The notes beneath the pieces are model-generated. The model was given only the letters and a program-made list of their open reading frames with translations, did not search any database and was not told the origin of the DNA. Positions 26,434 through 35,491 of a stretch of DNA of 64,000 nucleotides are shown piece by piece. The stretch comes from Thalassolituus sp034111725 (GTDB lineage: Bacteria > Pseudomonadota > Gammaproteobacteria > Pseudomonadales > Oceanobacteraceae): the NCBI RefSeq assembly GCF_034111725.1, contig NZ_JAWUWR010000079.1, forward strand, positions 1-64,000. Direction: 5' to 3'. The stretch's first letter is position 1; each line of letters opens with the position of its first letter. The translations under genes and the position numbers were made by a program.

Positions 26434-27000
26434 ATGAAAACTGCTCACGATTTTCGCATCGGACAAGTTCTGAGCCTGAATGGCCAAGCTTGGGTGATCT
26501 TGAAAACTGAATTCAACAAGTCGGGTCGTAACTCAGCTGTTGTAAAAATGAAATTGAAGAACTTGATTACTGGCGCTTCTCAAGAACCTGTTTTCAAGGC
26601 AGATGATAAGTTAGAGCCTATCATCCTAGAACGCAGCAAGGTGACTTACTCGTATTTCGCTGATCCTCTTTACGTCTTTATGGACGAAGAGTACAACCAA
26701 GTCGAAATGGAAAAAGAAAATCTAGGCGAAGCTTTACCATACATCATCGATGGTATGACCGAAGTGTGTGAAGTGACCTTCTACGAAGGCAAAGCAATCA
26801 GCATTGAATTGCCAACCACTATCGTGCGTAAGGTTTCTTACACTGAACCTTCAGCTCGTGGCGACACCAGCGGCAAGGTCATGAAATTGGCAACACTAGA
26901 AAACGGTACTGAAATTCAAGTCGCATCATTCATTGAGATTGATGAAGACATCGAAATCGACACTCGTACGGGTGAATTCAAAGGCCGTGCTAAAAAATAA
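26434..27000 (+). CDS. efp: Elongation factor P, EarP type (Arg32)
   Basis: EF-P binds stalled ribosomes between P and E sites and promotes peptide bonds at polyproline stretches. The 188-residue product has the three beta-barrel domains, ending in DEDIEIDTRTGEFKGRAKK. In the loop that reaches the peptidyl-transferase centre it reads NKSGRNSAVV, with Arg exactly at residue 32. This marks the rhamnosylated class rather than the lysylated Lys34 class. earP lies 32 bases upstream, so the modification system is complete in two genes. A terminator follows. Confidence 0.96.
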   Translation: MKTAHDFRIGQVLSLNGQAWVILKTEFNKSGRNSAVVKMKLKNLITGASQEPVFKADDKLEPIILERSKVTYSYFADPLYVFMDEEYNQVEMEKENLGEALPYIIDGMTEVCEVTFYEGKAISIELPTTIVRKVSYTEPSARGDTSGKVMKLATLENGTEIQVASFIEIDEDIEIDTRTGEFKGRAKK

Positions 27001-27021
27001 GCTCGCTTTTGTTTTGCCATA

Positions 27022-27053
27022 AAAAAACGCCAGCCGATGCTGGCGTGTTTTAT
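27022..27053. terminator. Terminator between efp and the urease operon end
   Basis: Stem CGCCAGC (27028-27034), loop CGAT, GCTGGCG (27039-27045), with A7 before and TGTTTTAT after. It lies between convergent transcripts. Confidence 0.8.
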
Positions 27054-27104
27054 GTGAGCTTACTTGTCGTTTTAACGCTTAGGTAAAACGCGATTTCAGT
27101 AAAT

Positions 27105-27671
27105 TCAGGCAACACCCATCGCTAAACCAGCAACTGCAATTCCAGCACCGGCGATGCGACGGCTCACATCCGCGGCTTTATTGTGGCCTAACATAGCTAA
27201 ACCAAAACCAATGGCATGGAGTAGGGCTGTCGCCAGAATGAAGCCAGCACCATAGGTGAATAGTGTGCTCATCATCGGCATTTCTGCACCGTGTGCTAAG
27301 CCATGAAATAGCGCGAATGTTCCTGCGACTGCTCCAGCAATAACAGCCGAGCTGCGTACTTTGAATGCGATCATTGCACCGAATGCTACGACTGAAGCAA
27401 TAATCATAAATTCGGTAATCGCCAAGCTAGTACTCACACCAACAATGGCACCTACGGCCATCACGGCAACGAAGGTAACCGGCGTGGCCCAACGAGCAGC
27501 ACCGACTTGTCGTGCCGACCAAAGGCCAACAGCGAGCATAGCCAGTAGGTGATCCAAGCCCATAAATGGATGAGCAATACCGGCACTAAAGCCGCTAGTG
27601 CCATGACCCGTGTGGGCGAAAGCGGCGGCGGGTAGTAACAGTGCAGCCGCAGTGATGATGATTTTTTTCAT
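27105..27671 (-). CDS. ureJ: HupE/UreJ-family nickel transporter
   Basis: HupE/UreJ proteins are small inner-membrane permeases that bring Ni2+ in for urease or hydrogenase. I start at the ATG at 27671, which has GGAG at seven-base spacing and gives 188 residues, with a cleavable-looking signal peptide ending AAAFAHTGHG. The signature HPFMGLDHLLAMLAVGLWSA (landmark HP-x-GLDHLL) is near residues 35-54, with His residues proposed to bind nickel. Six hydrophobic segments follow and a second FHGLAHGAEMP motif lies near 125. It is the last gene of the urease operon, which supports nickel as substrate. Confidence 0.9.
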   Translation of the reverse strand: MKKIIITAAALLLPAAAFAHTGHGTSGFSAGIAHPFMGLDHLLAMLAVGLWSARQVGAARWATPVTFVAVMAVGAIVGVSTSLAITEFMIIASVVAFGAMIAFKVRSSAVIAGAVAGTFALFHGLAHGAEMPMMSTLFTYGAGFILATALLHAIGFGLAMLGHNKAADVSRRIAGAGIAVAGLAMGVA

Positions 27672-27727
27672 ACATTTCTCCATTAGAATTTTTAGTAAAT
27701 TCAAACTTGTTAAAATCAGCTTGGCGT

Positions 27728-28369
27728 TTAAACCACGGCTTTTGCAGGTGGTAATGTTTTTTGCTCTAACATGCCTTCGGTAATAATAAATTGGATAATG
27801 TCATCCAATCCTTCTGCCTTTTTCAAATTAGAGAAAACAAATGGACGCTCGCCGCGCATCTTTTTGGCATCACGATCCATTACGTCGAGTGAGGCACCAA
27901 CCAGCGGCGCTAAATCAGTTTTATTAATCACCAATAAATCCGAACGGGTAATACCTGGGCCACCTTTACGTGGGATTTTATCGCCAGCGGATACGTCAAT
28001 AACGTAAATGGTCAGATCGGATAATTCTGGGCTGAAGGTCGCACTGAGGTTATCGCCACCGCTTTCGACGAAAACTAAATCCAAGTTTTCATGGCGCTTC
28101 ATTAATTCATCAATGGCGGCCAAGTTCATCGAGGCATCTTCACGAATGGCGGTATGCGGGCAGCCACCGGTTTCAACCCCCATGATACGATCAGCCGACA
28201 GCGCTTCGTTGCGGGTTAAAAACTCGGCATCTTCTTTGGTGTAAATGTCATTGGTGACGACAGCAATATTGTAGTGATCGCGCAACGCGGTACAAAGTGA
28301 GCGTAACAAGGCTGTTTTCCCCGAGCCAACTGGGCCGCCAACACCAATGCGTAATGTTTGTTTTTTCAT
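27728..28369 (-). CDS. ureG: Urease accessory GTPase UreG
   Basis: UreG is a SIMIBI-class GTPase that delivers nickel to the urease active site together with UreD, UreF and UreE. The 213-residue product has the P-loop GPVGSGKTALL near residues 12-22. It also has the metal-binding CPH motif in VETGGCPHTAIREDAS near 66-80, VESGGDNLSATFSPEL, and NKTDL. This is standard in length and motif. It sits between ureF and the nickel permease gene. Confidence 0.97.
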   Translation of the reverse strand: MKKQTLRIGVGGPVGSGKTALLRSLCTALRDHYNIAVVTNDIYTKEDAEFLTRNEALSADRIMGVETGGCPHTAIREDASMNLAAIDELMKRHENLDLVFVESGGDNLSATFSPELSDLTIYVIDVSAGDKIPRKGGPGITRSDLLVINKTDLAPLVGASLDVMDRDAKKMRGERPFVFSNLKKAEGLDDIIQFIITEGMLEQKTLPPAKAVV

Positions 28370-28400
28370 TAAATAACTCTCCGTTGAATCTTACGCCCGT

Positions 28401-29111
28401 TCACGAGCGGAACAAGCGTGTGTATTGGGTTTCATGTCGTGCACTGGCAATCGCCAGTGCCGGTAACGAGCCGCCGATATCATCTTCATCTACCTGCATA
28501 GCCGTTGCTATCGTTGCGGGTATTAGGCGCTGTAAATCACTTAATAATTGCTGCGCTTGGGTTTGCCCAAGCGGCACTAATTTAGTAGCCGCGGCGATTT
28601 GATTTTCTAACCAGCTCCATGCTAATCCGGTTGCCGCGGCATTAAATGGAATACCCCATTGCACCGCGGGTAGGGCATAGAGAGCGACATAACTAATGCC
28701 GCTTTCGCATTCTGCTACGGCGGCGGGTAAAGGTACTTCAATGGACTTTAATACTCGCACTAAGGCTTCGCCCATGGCGGTATCGGTAAGGCGCAGCTCG
28801 CGGGTTTCACGGCTGGCCAAAATTAAATCATTCCATTTTAACCACTCATTTTCATCGCCAGCGGCAATGGCGTGCATCGCACCGTGCAATATCGGCAAAT
28901 CAATAAGAGCGATGGTTTCTTGCAATTGAATCGATAACCAATCGCGCGTCGCTTGCATGTTTGTGACCCAGCCACATTCCACCGCATATTCCAGACCTTG
29001 AGAAAACGCATAACCACCCACTGGCAGGCTCACACTCGACAGCTGCAATAAACGCAGTAAAGCCGGTGTGCTTAATTCTTCAGTAGGCAGGTTAATGGAA
29101 TTAGTGGTCAT
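28401..29111 (-). CDS. ureF: Urease accessory protein UreF
   Basis: UreF is the all-helical scaffold that links UreD to UreG in urease activation. The ATG at 29111 gives 236 residues starting MTTNSINLPTEELSTP, and the family block SSVSLPVGGYAFSQGLEYAVE begins near residue 27. The open frame extends 42 codons further upstream, but that part is only the alternate reading of the ureE His-rich tail. The start lies 11 bases inside the end of ureE, so the two are translationally coupled. Confidence 0.93.
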   Translation of the reverse strand: MTTNSINLPTEELSTPALLRLLQLSSVSLPVGGYAFSQGLEYAVECGWVTNMQATRDWLSIQLQETIALIDLPILHGAMHAIAAGDENEWLKWNDLILASRETRELRLTDTAMGEALVRVLKSIEVPLPAAVAECESGISYVALYALPAVQWGIPFNAAATGLAWSWLENQIAAATKLVPLGQTQAQQLLSDLQRLIPATIATAMQVDEDDIGGSLPALAIASARHETQYTRLFRS

Positions 29112-29610
29112 GGTGGTGGTGGCCCCCGTGATCATGACCGCCATGACTATCATCGTCGTGGCCACCATGATTGTGCGAATAGCCCGGCGCATAAGCACCC
29201 GATTCCGGCACAAATACCGCTTCTTCATGGCTAACAATTAAGCCCAATAAATGCAGCATATCTTCCAGTACATGATCCGGTTGAATGCGTAACCACCGGT
29301 CGCCGACTTCAACTTTTACATGACGGTTGCCAAGGTGGTAGCAGGCTTTGGCGAACGCTTGCCAATCATCGCAACTGGCGTGGGCAATGGCTTCTACGGC
29401 ACCTTCGATTTTTATGATTTTGCCACAGGTGGCTTTTAAATATTCGCCCACCAATAAGGATTTGCCGCGCTCTAAAAATAGGCGTACTTCTTCACCATCG
29501 GTACTGGTTAATTTTAACCGACCACGGTCGCGCTGTTCGTAAGTTAATACGACCGTTGCACTAACCGGATCATGACAATGAGTACCGAGGCGCTCGTAGA
29601 CTTCCAGCAT
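29101..29610 (-). CDS. ureE: Urease nickel metallochaperone UreE
   Basis: UreE carries nickel to the UreDFG-apourease complex. The 169-residue product has the N-terminal UreE domain (LTYEQRDRGRLKLTS near 24-38, landmark QRDRGR) and a C-terminal domain with HLGNRH near 92-97, where His supports nickel binding. The last 24 residues are a His/Asp/Gly-rich tail (GGHDHGGHHHHDH at the very end) that would bind several further nickel ions. Its 3' end overlaps the ureF start. Length and motifs are those of the His-tailed UreE class. Confidence 0.95.
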   Translation of the reverse strand: MLEVYERLGTHCHDPVSATVVLTYEQRDRGRLKLTSTDGEEVRLFLERGKSLLVGEYLKATCGKIIKIEGAVEAIAHASCDDWQAFAKACYHLGNRHVKVEVGDRWLRIQPDHVLEDMLHLLGLIVSHEEAVFVPESGAYAPGYSHNHGGHDDDSHGGHDHGGHHHHDH

Positions 29611-29624
29611 GAAGGCTGTCCTTT

Positions 29625-31349
29625 TTAAAATAAGTTGTATAGCTGTGCCAGTGGTAGTTCGGTTGCTGGCTCACACGTCAGCAACTCGCCATCGGCACGT
29701 ACTTCATAGGTTTGAGGATCAACCGTAATGGTTGGCATCCAATTGTTTAATACCATGTCGGATTTACGAATATTGCGCGTATTTTTGCACTCAGCCAGAG
29801 TACGGTGTAATCCGAGCTTAGTACCCACATCGTTCTTTAATGCCGCGCCCGAAACAAAGGTTAAACTGGTGGCGGCGGCGGCACGTCCAAGCGCTCCAAA
29901 CATCATGCGATAGTGCACGGGTTGTGGCGTTGGAATCGAGGCATTGGGATCGCCCATCGGCGCGGCTGCAATCATGCCGCCTTTGATAATCATCGATGGT
30001 TTAACCGCGAAGAAGGCCGGTTTCCACAAGACTAGATCCGCTAATTTACCTTTTTCGATAGAGCCAATTTCGTGCGACATACCATGGGCAATGGCCGGGT
30101 TAATGGTGTACTTAGAAATATAACGACGGGCGCGGAAGTTATCAGCGCCGAGTGTTTCGTCCTCAGGCAATAAACCGAATTGGGTTTTCATTTTATGCGC
30201 GGTTTGCCATGTGCGCGTAATGACTTCACCGACCCTTCCCATGGCTTGGGAATCGGACGAAATCATGCTGAAGGCACCACGGTCGTGGAATAAATCTTCG
30301 GCAGCGATGGTTTCTTTGCGAATGCGCGAATCTGCAAAGGCAACGTCTTCAGGAATGCTGCTATCAAGGTGGTGACACACCATTAGCATATCGAGATGTT
30401 CGTCTACCGTATTAGCGGTGTAAGGGCGTGTTGGGTTGGTTGAAGACGGCAATACGTTCGGGTAGCCACACGCGCGAATAATATCCGGAGCATGACCACC
30501 GCCAGCACCTTCGGTGTGATAGGTGTGAATAACGCGATCTTTAAATGCGCCAATGGTGTCGTCAACAAAACCCGATTCGTTCAAGGTGTCGGTATGGATC
30601 GCCACCTGCACATCGTATTTTTCTGCCACGCTTAAACAACAATCAATCGATGCTGGGGTGGTGCCCCAATCTTCGTGCAGTTTTAAACCACAGGCACCGG
30701 CTTCGAGTTGTTCTTCTAGAGCGGCGGGTAGGCTGGCGTTACCTTTGCCGAGGAAACCAAAGTTCATCGGTAGGTCGTCGGTGGCTTGCAGCATTTTGCC
30801 GATATACCACGGGCCAGGTGTACAGGTCGTTGCGTTGGTGCCAGTGGCTGGGCCAGTACCACCACCTATCATAGTAGTGACGCCGCTCATTAAGGCTTCT
30901 TCGACTTGCTGTGGGCAAATAAAGTGAATATGGGCGTCGATACCACCGGCGGTTAAAATTGAACCCTCACCGGCAATCACTTCAGTACCTGGGCCGATAA
31001 TAATGTCGATATTATCTTGGATGTCGGGATTGCCGGCTTTACCGATGGCAAAGATGCGGCCATCTTTAATGCCGACATCACCTTTCACAATACCCCAGTG
31101 ATCCAGCACCACGGCATTGGTAATGACTAAATCCACCGCGACGTCGTTGGTGTATTGGCTTTGGCCCATGCCATCACGAATGACTTTGCCGCCGCCGAAT
31201 TTTACTTCGTCGCCGTAGGTGGTGAAGTCTTTTTCAATTTGAATAAAGAGTTCGGTGTCGCCTAAACGTACGCGGTCGCCCTTGGTCGGGCCAAACATTT
31301 GCGCGTATGAGGTGCGATCCATGGTTTTCTTGCTGGTATCTTGGCTCAT
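29625..31349 (-). CDS. ureC: Urease alpha subunit UreC
   Basis: UreC is the catalytic subunit hydrolysing urea to ammonia and carbamate at a dinickel centre. The 574-residue product shows GGIDAHIHFICPQ (two nickel His) near 136-148, the carbamylated Lys in GACGLKLHEDWG near 218-229, AIHTDTLNESGFV, HTEGAGGGHAPD, and the mobile flap Cys/His block MVCHHLDSSIPEDVAFADSR near 325-344. The first 10 residues (MSQDTSKKT) precede the usual MDRTSYAQMFGPT start, so the true start may be slightly downstream. Its start overlaps the ureB stop. Confidence 0.97.
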   Translation of the reverse strand: MSQDTSKKTMDRTSYAQMFGPTKGDRVRLGDTELFIQIEKDFTTYGDEVKFGGGKVIRDGMGQSQYTNDVAVDLVITNAVVLDHWGIVKGDVGIKDGRIFAIGKAGNPDIQDNIDIIIGPGTEVIAGEGSILTAGGIDAHIHFICPQQVEEALMSGVTTMIGGGTGPATGTNATTCTPGPWYIGKMLQATDDLPMNFGFLGKGNASLPAALEEQLEAGACGLKLHEDWGTTPASIDCCLSVAEKYDVQVAIHTDTLNESGFVDDTIGAFKDRVIHTYHTEGAGGGHAPDIIRACGYPNVLPSSTNPTRPYTANTVDEHLDMLMVCHHLDSSIPEDVAFADSRIRKETIAAEDLFHDRGAFSMISSDSQAMGRVGEVITRTWQTAHKMKTQFGLLPEDETLGADNFRARRYISKYTINPAIAHGMSHEIGSIEKGKLADLVLWKPAFFAVKPSMIIKGGMIAAAPMGDPNASIPTPQPVHYRMMFGALGRAAAATSLTFVSGAALKNDVGTKLGLHRTLAECKNTRNIRKSDMVLNNWMPTITVDPQTYEVRADGELLTCEPATELPLAQLYNLF

Positions 31350-31666
31350 GCTGATTCTCCATCCAAACTGCCCATCACATCGCCACGGAAACCGTAAACT
31401 TTACGGTCGCCCACATACGCCACTAATTCCACTTCGCGGCCTTGGCCCGGTTCAAAACGCACCGCCGTACCAGAGGCAATATTTAGCCGAAATCCTTTGG
31501 TTTTTTCACGCTCGAACGACAGCGCCATGTTGGTTTCATAAAAGTGATAATGCGAACCCACTTGCACCGGACGGTCGCCAGTATTCTCGACCCGTAGCGT
31601 AATGGTCGGGCGGCCTTCATTAAGAAGGATATCGCCTTCACCGACGATAATTTCACCTGGAATCAT
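31346..31666 (-). CDS. ureB: Urease beta subunit UreB
   Basis: UreB is a structural subunit of the (UreABC)3 enzyme. The 106-residue product matches the family over its full length: MIPGEI start, VENTGDRPVQVGSHYHF near 27-43, the GFRLNIASGTAVRFEPGQ block and ending with YVGDRKVYGFRG. Its stop overlaps the ureC start by four bases (ATGA), and ureA ends 57 bases upstream of its start. In this operon A, B and C are separate genes, the most common bacterial form. Confidence 0.97.
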   Translation of the reverse strand: MIPGEIIVGEGDILLNEGRPTITLRVENTGDRPVQVGSHYHFYETNMALSFEREKTKGFRLNIASGTAVRFEPGQGREVELVAYVGDRKVYGFRGDVMGSLDGESA

Positions 31667-31723
31667 GCTTCTTATCTCCGTTTTTCAGTAAAAGCCTTGT
31701 GTGCGAAATGAGTACAGGCGCTT

Positions 31724-32026
31724 TTAAACAATGGGTTCGTGAACAGTGACTAACTTAGTCCCATCGGGAAAGGTCGCTTCCACTTGTACTTCGTGGATTA
31801 ACTCAGGCACGCCGGGCATAACTTGATCAGCCGTCAGCAGGGTTTTGCCGTAGCTCATTAATTCGGCCACGGTTTTACCATCGCGTGCGCCTTCAATGAT
31901 TTCCATCGAAAGATAGGCCATGGCTTCTGGATAATTTAATTTTAAGCCGCGATTAAGCCGACGTTCGGCTAATAAAGCTGCGGTAAAAATCAGCAGCTTA
32001 TCCTTTTCGCGTGGTAGTAATTCCAT
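31724..32026 (-). CDS. ureA: Urease gamma subunit UreA
   Basis: UreA is the smallest structural urease subunit. Starting at the second of two adjacent ATGs (32026, six bases after GAGG) the product is the family-standard 100 residues, MELLPREKDKLLIFTAA onward; the ATG at 32029 is the alternative. It contains LNYPEAMAYLSMEIIEGARDG (landmark NYPEA) near 29-49, GVPELIHEVQVEATFPDG near 73-90 and ends VTVHEPIV. It lies between ureD and ureB. Confidence 0.96.
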   Translation of the reverse strand: MELLPREKDKLLIFTAALLAERRLNRGLKLNYPEAMAYLSMEIIEGARDGKTVAELMSYGKTLLTADQVMPGVPELIHEVQVEATFPDGTKLVTVHEPIV

Positions 32027-32076
32027 CATTCACCTCGGTGTTAATAACTAGCGCATGAGCGCCAAATTAAATGAAT

Positions 32077-32961
32077 TTAAGTCGCCCAAATGCGTGGTGC
32101 ACAGGCAGGTCGCTGTAATAAATGTGGTCGGACGAGTGACCAAGCGGCGACCAATAACTGGCGTGCTTTTTCGCTACAGGTGCCCAGATAACGCACAGTT
32201 AATATTTCACCATTCAACGTCACACCGGCGAGTTCGTTGTCGCACAAAGCCTGCAATGCGCCCATCAGATCGTCGGGTAACGGTGCGGAAAATGGCCCAG
32301 CGACTAACAGCCCGTGTACTGGATGGCCGCGAAAACCGGCTGCCGCATTGAGGTGGCTATTTTGCTCAGGCGATAAATTCAGGCGTTCGTTAAAAATTAA
32401 CCGCCCTTGATTATAAAGACGTAGCCCTTGTTTTAAATGCGTCGTTTGCCCTAGGTCGTCGAGCCGCGCTTCATTGGCGGGCAAGCCCAGACTGACAATA
32501 TCCCAACCGATAAAGCGGCTGTTTTTGCCTAGGCGCACATTGGTTTGCAGGCGCGCGCGCGAAGAGGGGAAGAGAATCGTCTCCAGAGGCATCCATTCCA
32601 GTACGGCATCGTCGTCTATTGTTAGCTCTACTTGCTGTTGTTGCAGCAAGCCATCGCTGCGTGCGCGATAGACCCGACCAGCACCGGGTGTGGTAATCAG
32701 TGCATGACTGTGTGCTTCGGCATGAGCGCTGATGGCAAGAAAGTCGCCTGACACCATGCCACCCGGAGGATGAAGCAAATACACATGGGCGCAATCTGGG
32801 CCTTCGGGATAAAACGGTTTTTGCACGTACAGTGGACCGTTGTGCTCACTGCGAACTAAACGCGAGCCGCGTTCGGTGCGACGAAAACCGAGACTGAGCG
32901 AAGCACGCCAGCTCGAGGCATTGGTAATATTTAAATTCGGTGGCGGAACAGGCAGATTCAA
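32077..32961 (-). CDS. ureD: Urease accessory protein UreD, TTG start
   Basis: UreD (UreH) binds apourease and, with UreF and UreG, forms the channel that delivers nickel. The 294-residue product has the family landmarks SRLVRSEHNGPLYVQKPFYPEG (first third; key part GPLYVQKPF), LLHPPGGMVSGD near 63-74, LITTPGAGRVYR near 88-99 and WMPLETILF near 128-136. It starts with TTG at 32961: AGGAG lies seven bases upstream and the residues from there match the family, while no ATG fits. It is the first gene of the urease operon, so the operon promoter should be in the 32962-33266 gap. Confidence 0.92.
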   Translation of the reverse strand: MNLPVPPPNLNITNASSWRASLSLGFRRTERGSRLVRSEHNGPLYVQKPFYPEGPDCAHVYLLHPPGGMVSGDFLAISAHAEAHSHALITTPGAGRVYRARSDGLLQQQQVELTIDDDAVLEWMPLETILFPSSRARLQTNVRLGKNSRFIGWDIVSLGLPANEARLDDLGQTTHLKQGLRLYNQGRLIFNERLNLSPEQNSHLNAAAGFRGHPVHGLLVAGPFSAPLPDDLMGALQALCDNELAGVTLNGEILTVRYLGTCSEKARQLLVAAWSLVRPHLLQRPACAPRIWAT

Positions 32962-33266
32962 GCCGTTTCTCCTGTGCGGCTGAGCAGCGGTTTGAACCTT
33001 AGGTAGGAACGTGCGCCGTTATATTGCAATCACTTTACAACTGTCTCAGGGGGGAGGCAAACCCATAGATGATTTAAAACTGGGCGCAAAGTTGCCAATT
33101 AAAAAAAACTGGATGATTTTATGTAAGTTATTGAAAATTAGAAGGTTTCTATCAGATTTTAAGGCGCAAATTAATGCTGAACGAAAGAAGATAATTGCGA
33201 TTCAGGTATCGCTATTCGAGGACTGTTAATCAGGTAGCCGTGTGGCTACCTGATTAGCAATAGAGC
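32962..33266. other. 305-base gap upstream of the urease operon
   Basis: I see no convincing gene here. A 72-codon plus-strand frame from a GTG at 33011 has no family-like content. On the minus strand TATAAC lies about 60 bases before ureD and GAGACA about 18 bases further upstream, a possible but weak sigma-70 promoter for the operon. The right end holds the hairpin below metG. Confidence 0.5.
33228..33255 (-). terminator. Hairpin downstream of metG
   Basis: A perfect 12-bp stem (33228-33239 with 33244-33255, AATCAGGTAGCC) and a four-base loop lie 12 bases after the metG stop. No T-tract follows on the minus strand, so it may be a weak terminator or a 3'-end stabiliser. Confidence 0.5.
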
Positions 33267-35384
33267 TTACATTACCCGCATACCCGGCTGCGCACCGTCA
33301 TGTGGTTCTAGCAACCAGATGTCTGATCCACCCGGACCAGCAGCCAGTACCATGCCTTCGGACATGCCGAACTTCATTTTGCGTGGTGCTAAGTTAGCGA
33401 CCATCACCGTTAACTTGCCTTCGAGGTCTTCTGGCTTATAAGCCGATTTAATCCCCGAGAACACGTTACGCAGTTCGCCATTGCCGATATCCAAGGTCAG
33501 TTGCAGCAGTTTGTCCGCGCCTTCCACGTGATTGGCTTTAACGATACGAGCAATACGTAAATCGACTTTAGCAAAATCTGGAAATTCGATGGCTTCAGCA
33601 ATGGCTTCAGAACCGTCTTCGCGAGTGGCTGGGCCTTTGGCTTTTTTCTCGTCCTTTTTACTACCGTCTTTTTTTGCGTCTTTCTTTGCAGCCGTTTTGT
33701 CGTCTTTTTGTGCTGAAGTACCGGCTTCTTTTGCCAAAAGTTCTTGGGTATCGAACAGGATGGCGTTGACCTTGTCCATTTCGGCACGATTTAACATTGG
33801 CTTAAACTTGTTAATGCTATGACCCAAGAGAATGGCGCGGTTATCCCACTGCAAATTATCAAGGTTCATAAACTCACAAGTTTTTTGCGCTAATTCTGGT
33901 AATACTGGAGCAAGGTAGGTCATCAATTGACGGAACAAGTTGAGTGCTACCGAGCATACATCTAAAACTTCTTGTTCACGGCCTTCTTCTTTGGCCATCG
34001 CCCAAGGCGCTTTTTCTTGGATGTATTCGTTAGCGCGATCGGCCAGTGTCATGACTTCTTTCATGGCACGACCAAACTCGCGTTTTTCGTAGAAATCAGC
34101 AATCACATCACCACGATCAATAAAGCTTTGCAGCATTTCTGGCTCGGCACATTGGCTGCTTAACTGACCACCGGCTTTCATAATAAAGCTAGCGCTACGG
34201 CTGGCGATGTTGACCAGTTTATTGACGAGGTCGGAGTTTACGCGCTGTACGAAGTCTTCTAGGTTTAAATCGAAATCATCGATGCTAGAGCTTAATTTTG
34301 CCGCAAAGTAGTAGCGCAAATAGGTTGGATTTAAATGATCCAAATAAGTACGGGCGGTAATAAAAGTGCCGCGCGATTTCGACATCTTTGCGCCGTTAAC
34401 GGTGACAAAACCGTGCGCGTTTACTGCTGTCGGTGTGCGGTATTCTGCTGCCGTGAGCATCGATGGCCAAAACAGCGCATGGAAGTTAATAATATCTTTG
34501 CCGATAAAGTGATACACCTCGGCTTCTGAACCGACCTTCCAGTAATCGTCGAAGTTTAAATCGTCACGACGGTCGCATAAATTTTTAAAGCTGGCCATGT
34601 AACCAATCGGCGCGTCGAGCCAAACGTAAAAATACTTGCCCGGCGCATCTGGAATTTCAAAACCAAAATACGGTGCATCGCGTGATATGTCCCACTCTTG
34701 CAGGCCGCTATCTAGCCATTCAGCCAACTTGTTAGCCACTTCGTCTTGTAGCGTGCCAGAGCGTGTCCACTCTTGTAAAAAGCTCTGGAATTCAGGCAAT
34801 TTAAAAAAGAAATGCTCGGATTCTTTTTCAACTGGGGTGGCACCCGAAATAACCGAAAATGGGTTTTTTAATTCTGCAGGGGTATAGGTTGCACCACAGA
34901 CTTCGCAGTTATCGCCGTACTGATCACCAGCGCCACACTTAGGGCATTCGCCTTTGATGTAACGGTCGGCTAAGAAAATCTCTTTTACCGGGTCGAATAG
35001 CTGTTTGATACTGCGCGTGGCGATATAGCCTTTATCGCGACAGGCTTTGTAAATCTCGGCCGATAGCACACGGTTTTCTTCACTGTGCGTGCTATGAAAG
35101 TTGTCGAACGCAATTTGGAAATCGGCGAAGTCTTTTTCGTGCTCGGCTTTTACTCGTGCAATTTGTTCTTCTGGCGAAATGCCTTCTTTTTCTGCGCGTA
35201 ACATAATCGCAGTGCCATGTGCATCATCAGCACAAACGTAAGTGCACTGATGACCACGCGATTTTTGAAAGCGAACCCAAATATCAGTTTGAATGTACTC
35301 CAACAGATGCCCAAGGTGGATAGAACCGTTGGCATAAGGAAGGGCGCTGGTGACTAGGATGTTACGAGAGTTCTGTGCGGTCAT
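33267..35384 (-). CDS. metG: Methionyl-tRNA synthetase MetG
   Basis: MetG charges initiator and elongator tRNA-Met. The 705-residue product has the class I HIGH motif as HLGH in SIHLGHLLEYIQ near 21-32, a four-Cys zinc knuckle (CPKCG, CEVCG) near 145-165, and KMSKSRG near 335-341. The anticodon-binding domain follows. A Lys-rich, low-complexity linker (about 555-590) joins it to a C-terminal EMAP-II-type tRNA-binding domain (DFAKVDLRIARIV to the end) that drives dimerisation. This is the long form common in gammaproteobacteria. Confidence 0.97.
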   Translation of the reverse strand: MTAQNSRNILVTSALPYANGSIHLGHLLEYIQTDIWVRFQKSRGHQCTYVCADDAHGTAIMLRAEKEGISPEEQIARVKAEHEKDFADFQIAFDNFHSTHSEENRVLSAEIYKACRDKGYIATRSIKQLFDPVKEIFLADRYIKGECPKCGAGDQYGDNCEVCGATYTPAELKNPFSVISGATPVEKESEHFFFKLPEFQSFLQEWTRSGTLQDEVANKLAEWLDSGLQEWDISRDAPYFGFEIPDAPGKYFYVWLDAPIGYMASFKNLCDRRDDLNFDDYWKVGSEAEVYHFIGKDIINFHALFWPSMLTAAEYRTPTAVNAHGFVTVNGAKMSKSRGTFITARTYLDHLNPTYLRYYFAAKLSSSIDDFDLNLEDFVQRVNSDLVNKLVNIASRSASFIMKAGGQLSSQCAEPEMLQSFIDRGDVIADFYEKREFGRAMKEVMTLADRANEYIQEKAPWAMAKEEGREQEVLDVCSVALNLFRQLMTYLAPVLPELAQKTCEFMNLDNLQWDNRAILLGHSINKFKPMLNRAEMDKVNAILFDTQELLAKEAGTSAQKDDKTAAKKDAKKDGSKKDEKKAKGPATREDGSEAIAEAIEFPDFAKVDLRIARIVKANHVEGADKLLQLTLDIGNGELRNVFSGIKSAYKPEDLEGKLTVMVANLAPRKMKFGMSEGMVLAAGPGGSDIWLLEPHDGAQPGMRVM

Positions 35385-35491
35385 GACAATTCGCTACGGG
35401 TTGCTCAAAGAAAGGGCGCCATTGTAGCGGGTATTGCGTTCGGCTTCACGCCCAAGATACATCTCTTCGGGCGTGAAGTTATTAAGGCATG

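Noticed and set aside
28993..29237. Extended ureF N-terminus reading through the ureE tail
   Set aside because: The extra 42 residues are an out-of-frame reading of the UreE His-rich tail; the ATG at 29111 fits the family.
30545..30927. Long plus-strand frames inside ureC
   Set aside because: Opposite-strand shadows of a well-conserved coding region.
33011..33229. 72-codon plus-strand frame between ureD and metG
   Set aside because: GTG start with poor context, no protein-like pattern, and it lies over the likely urease promoter.
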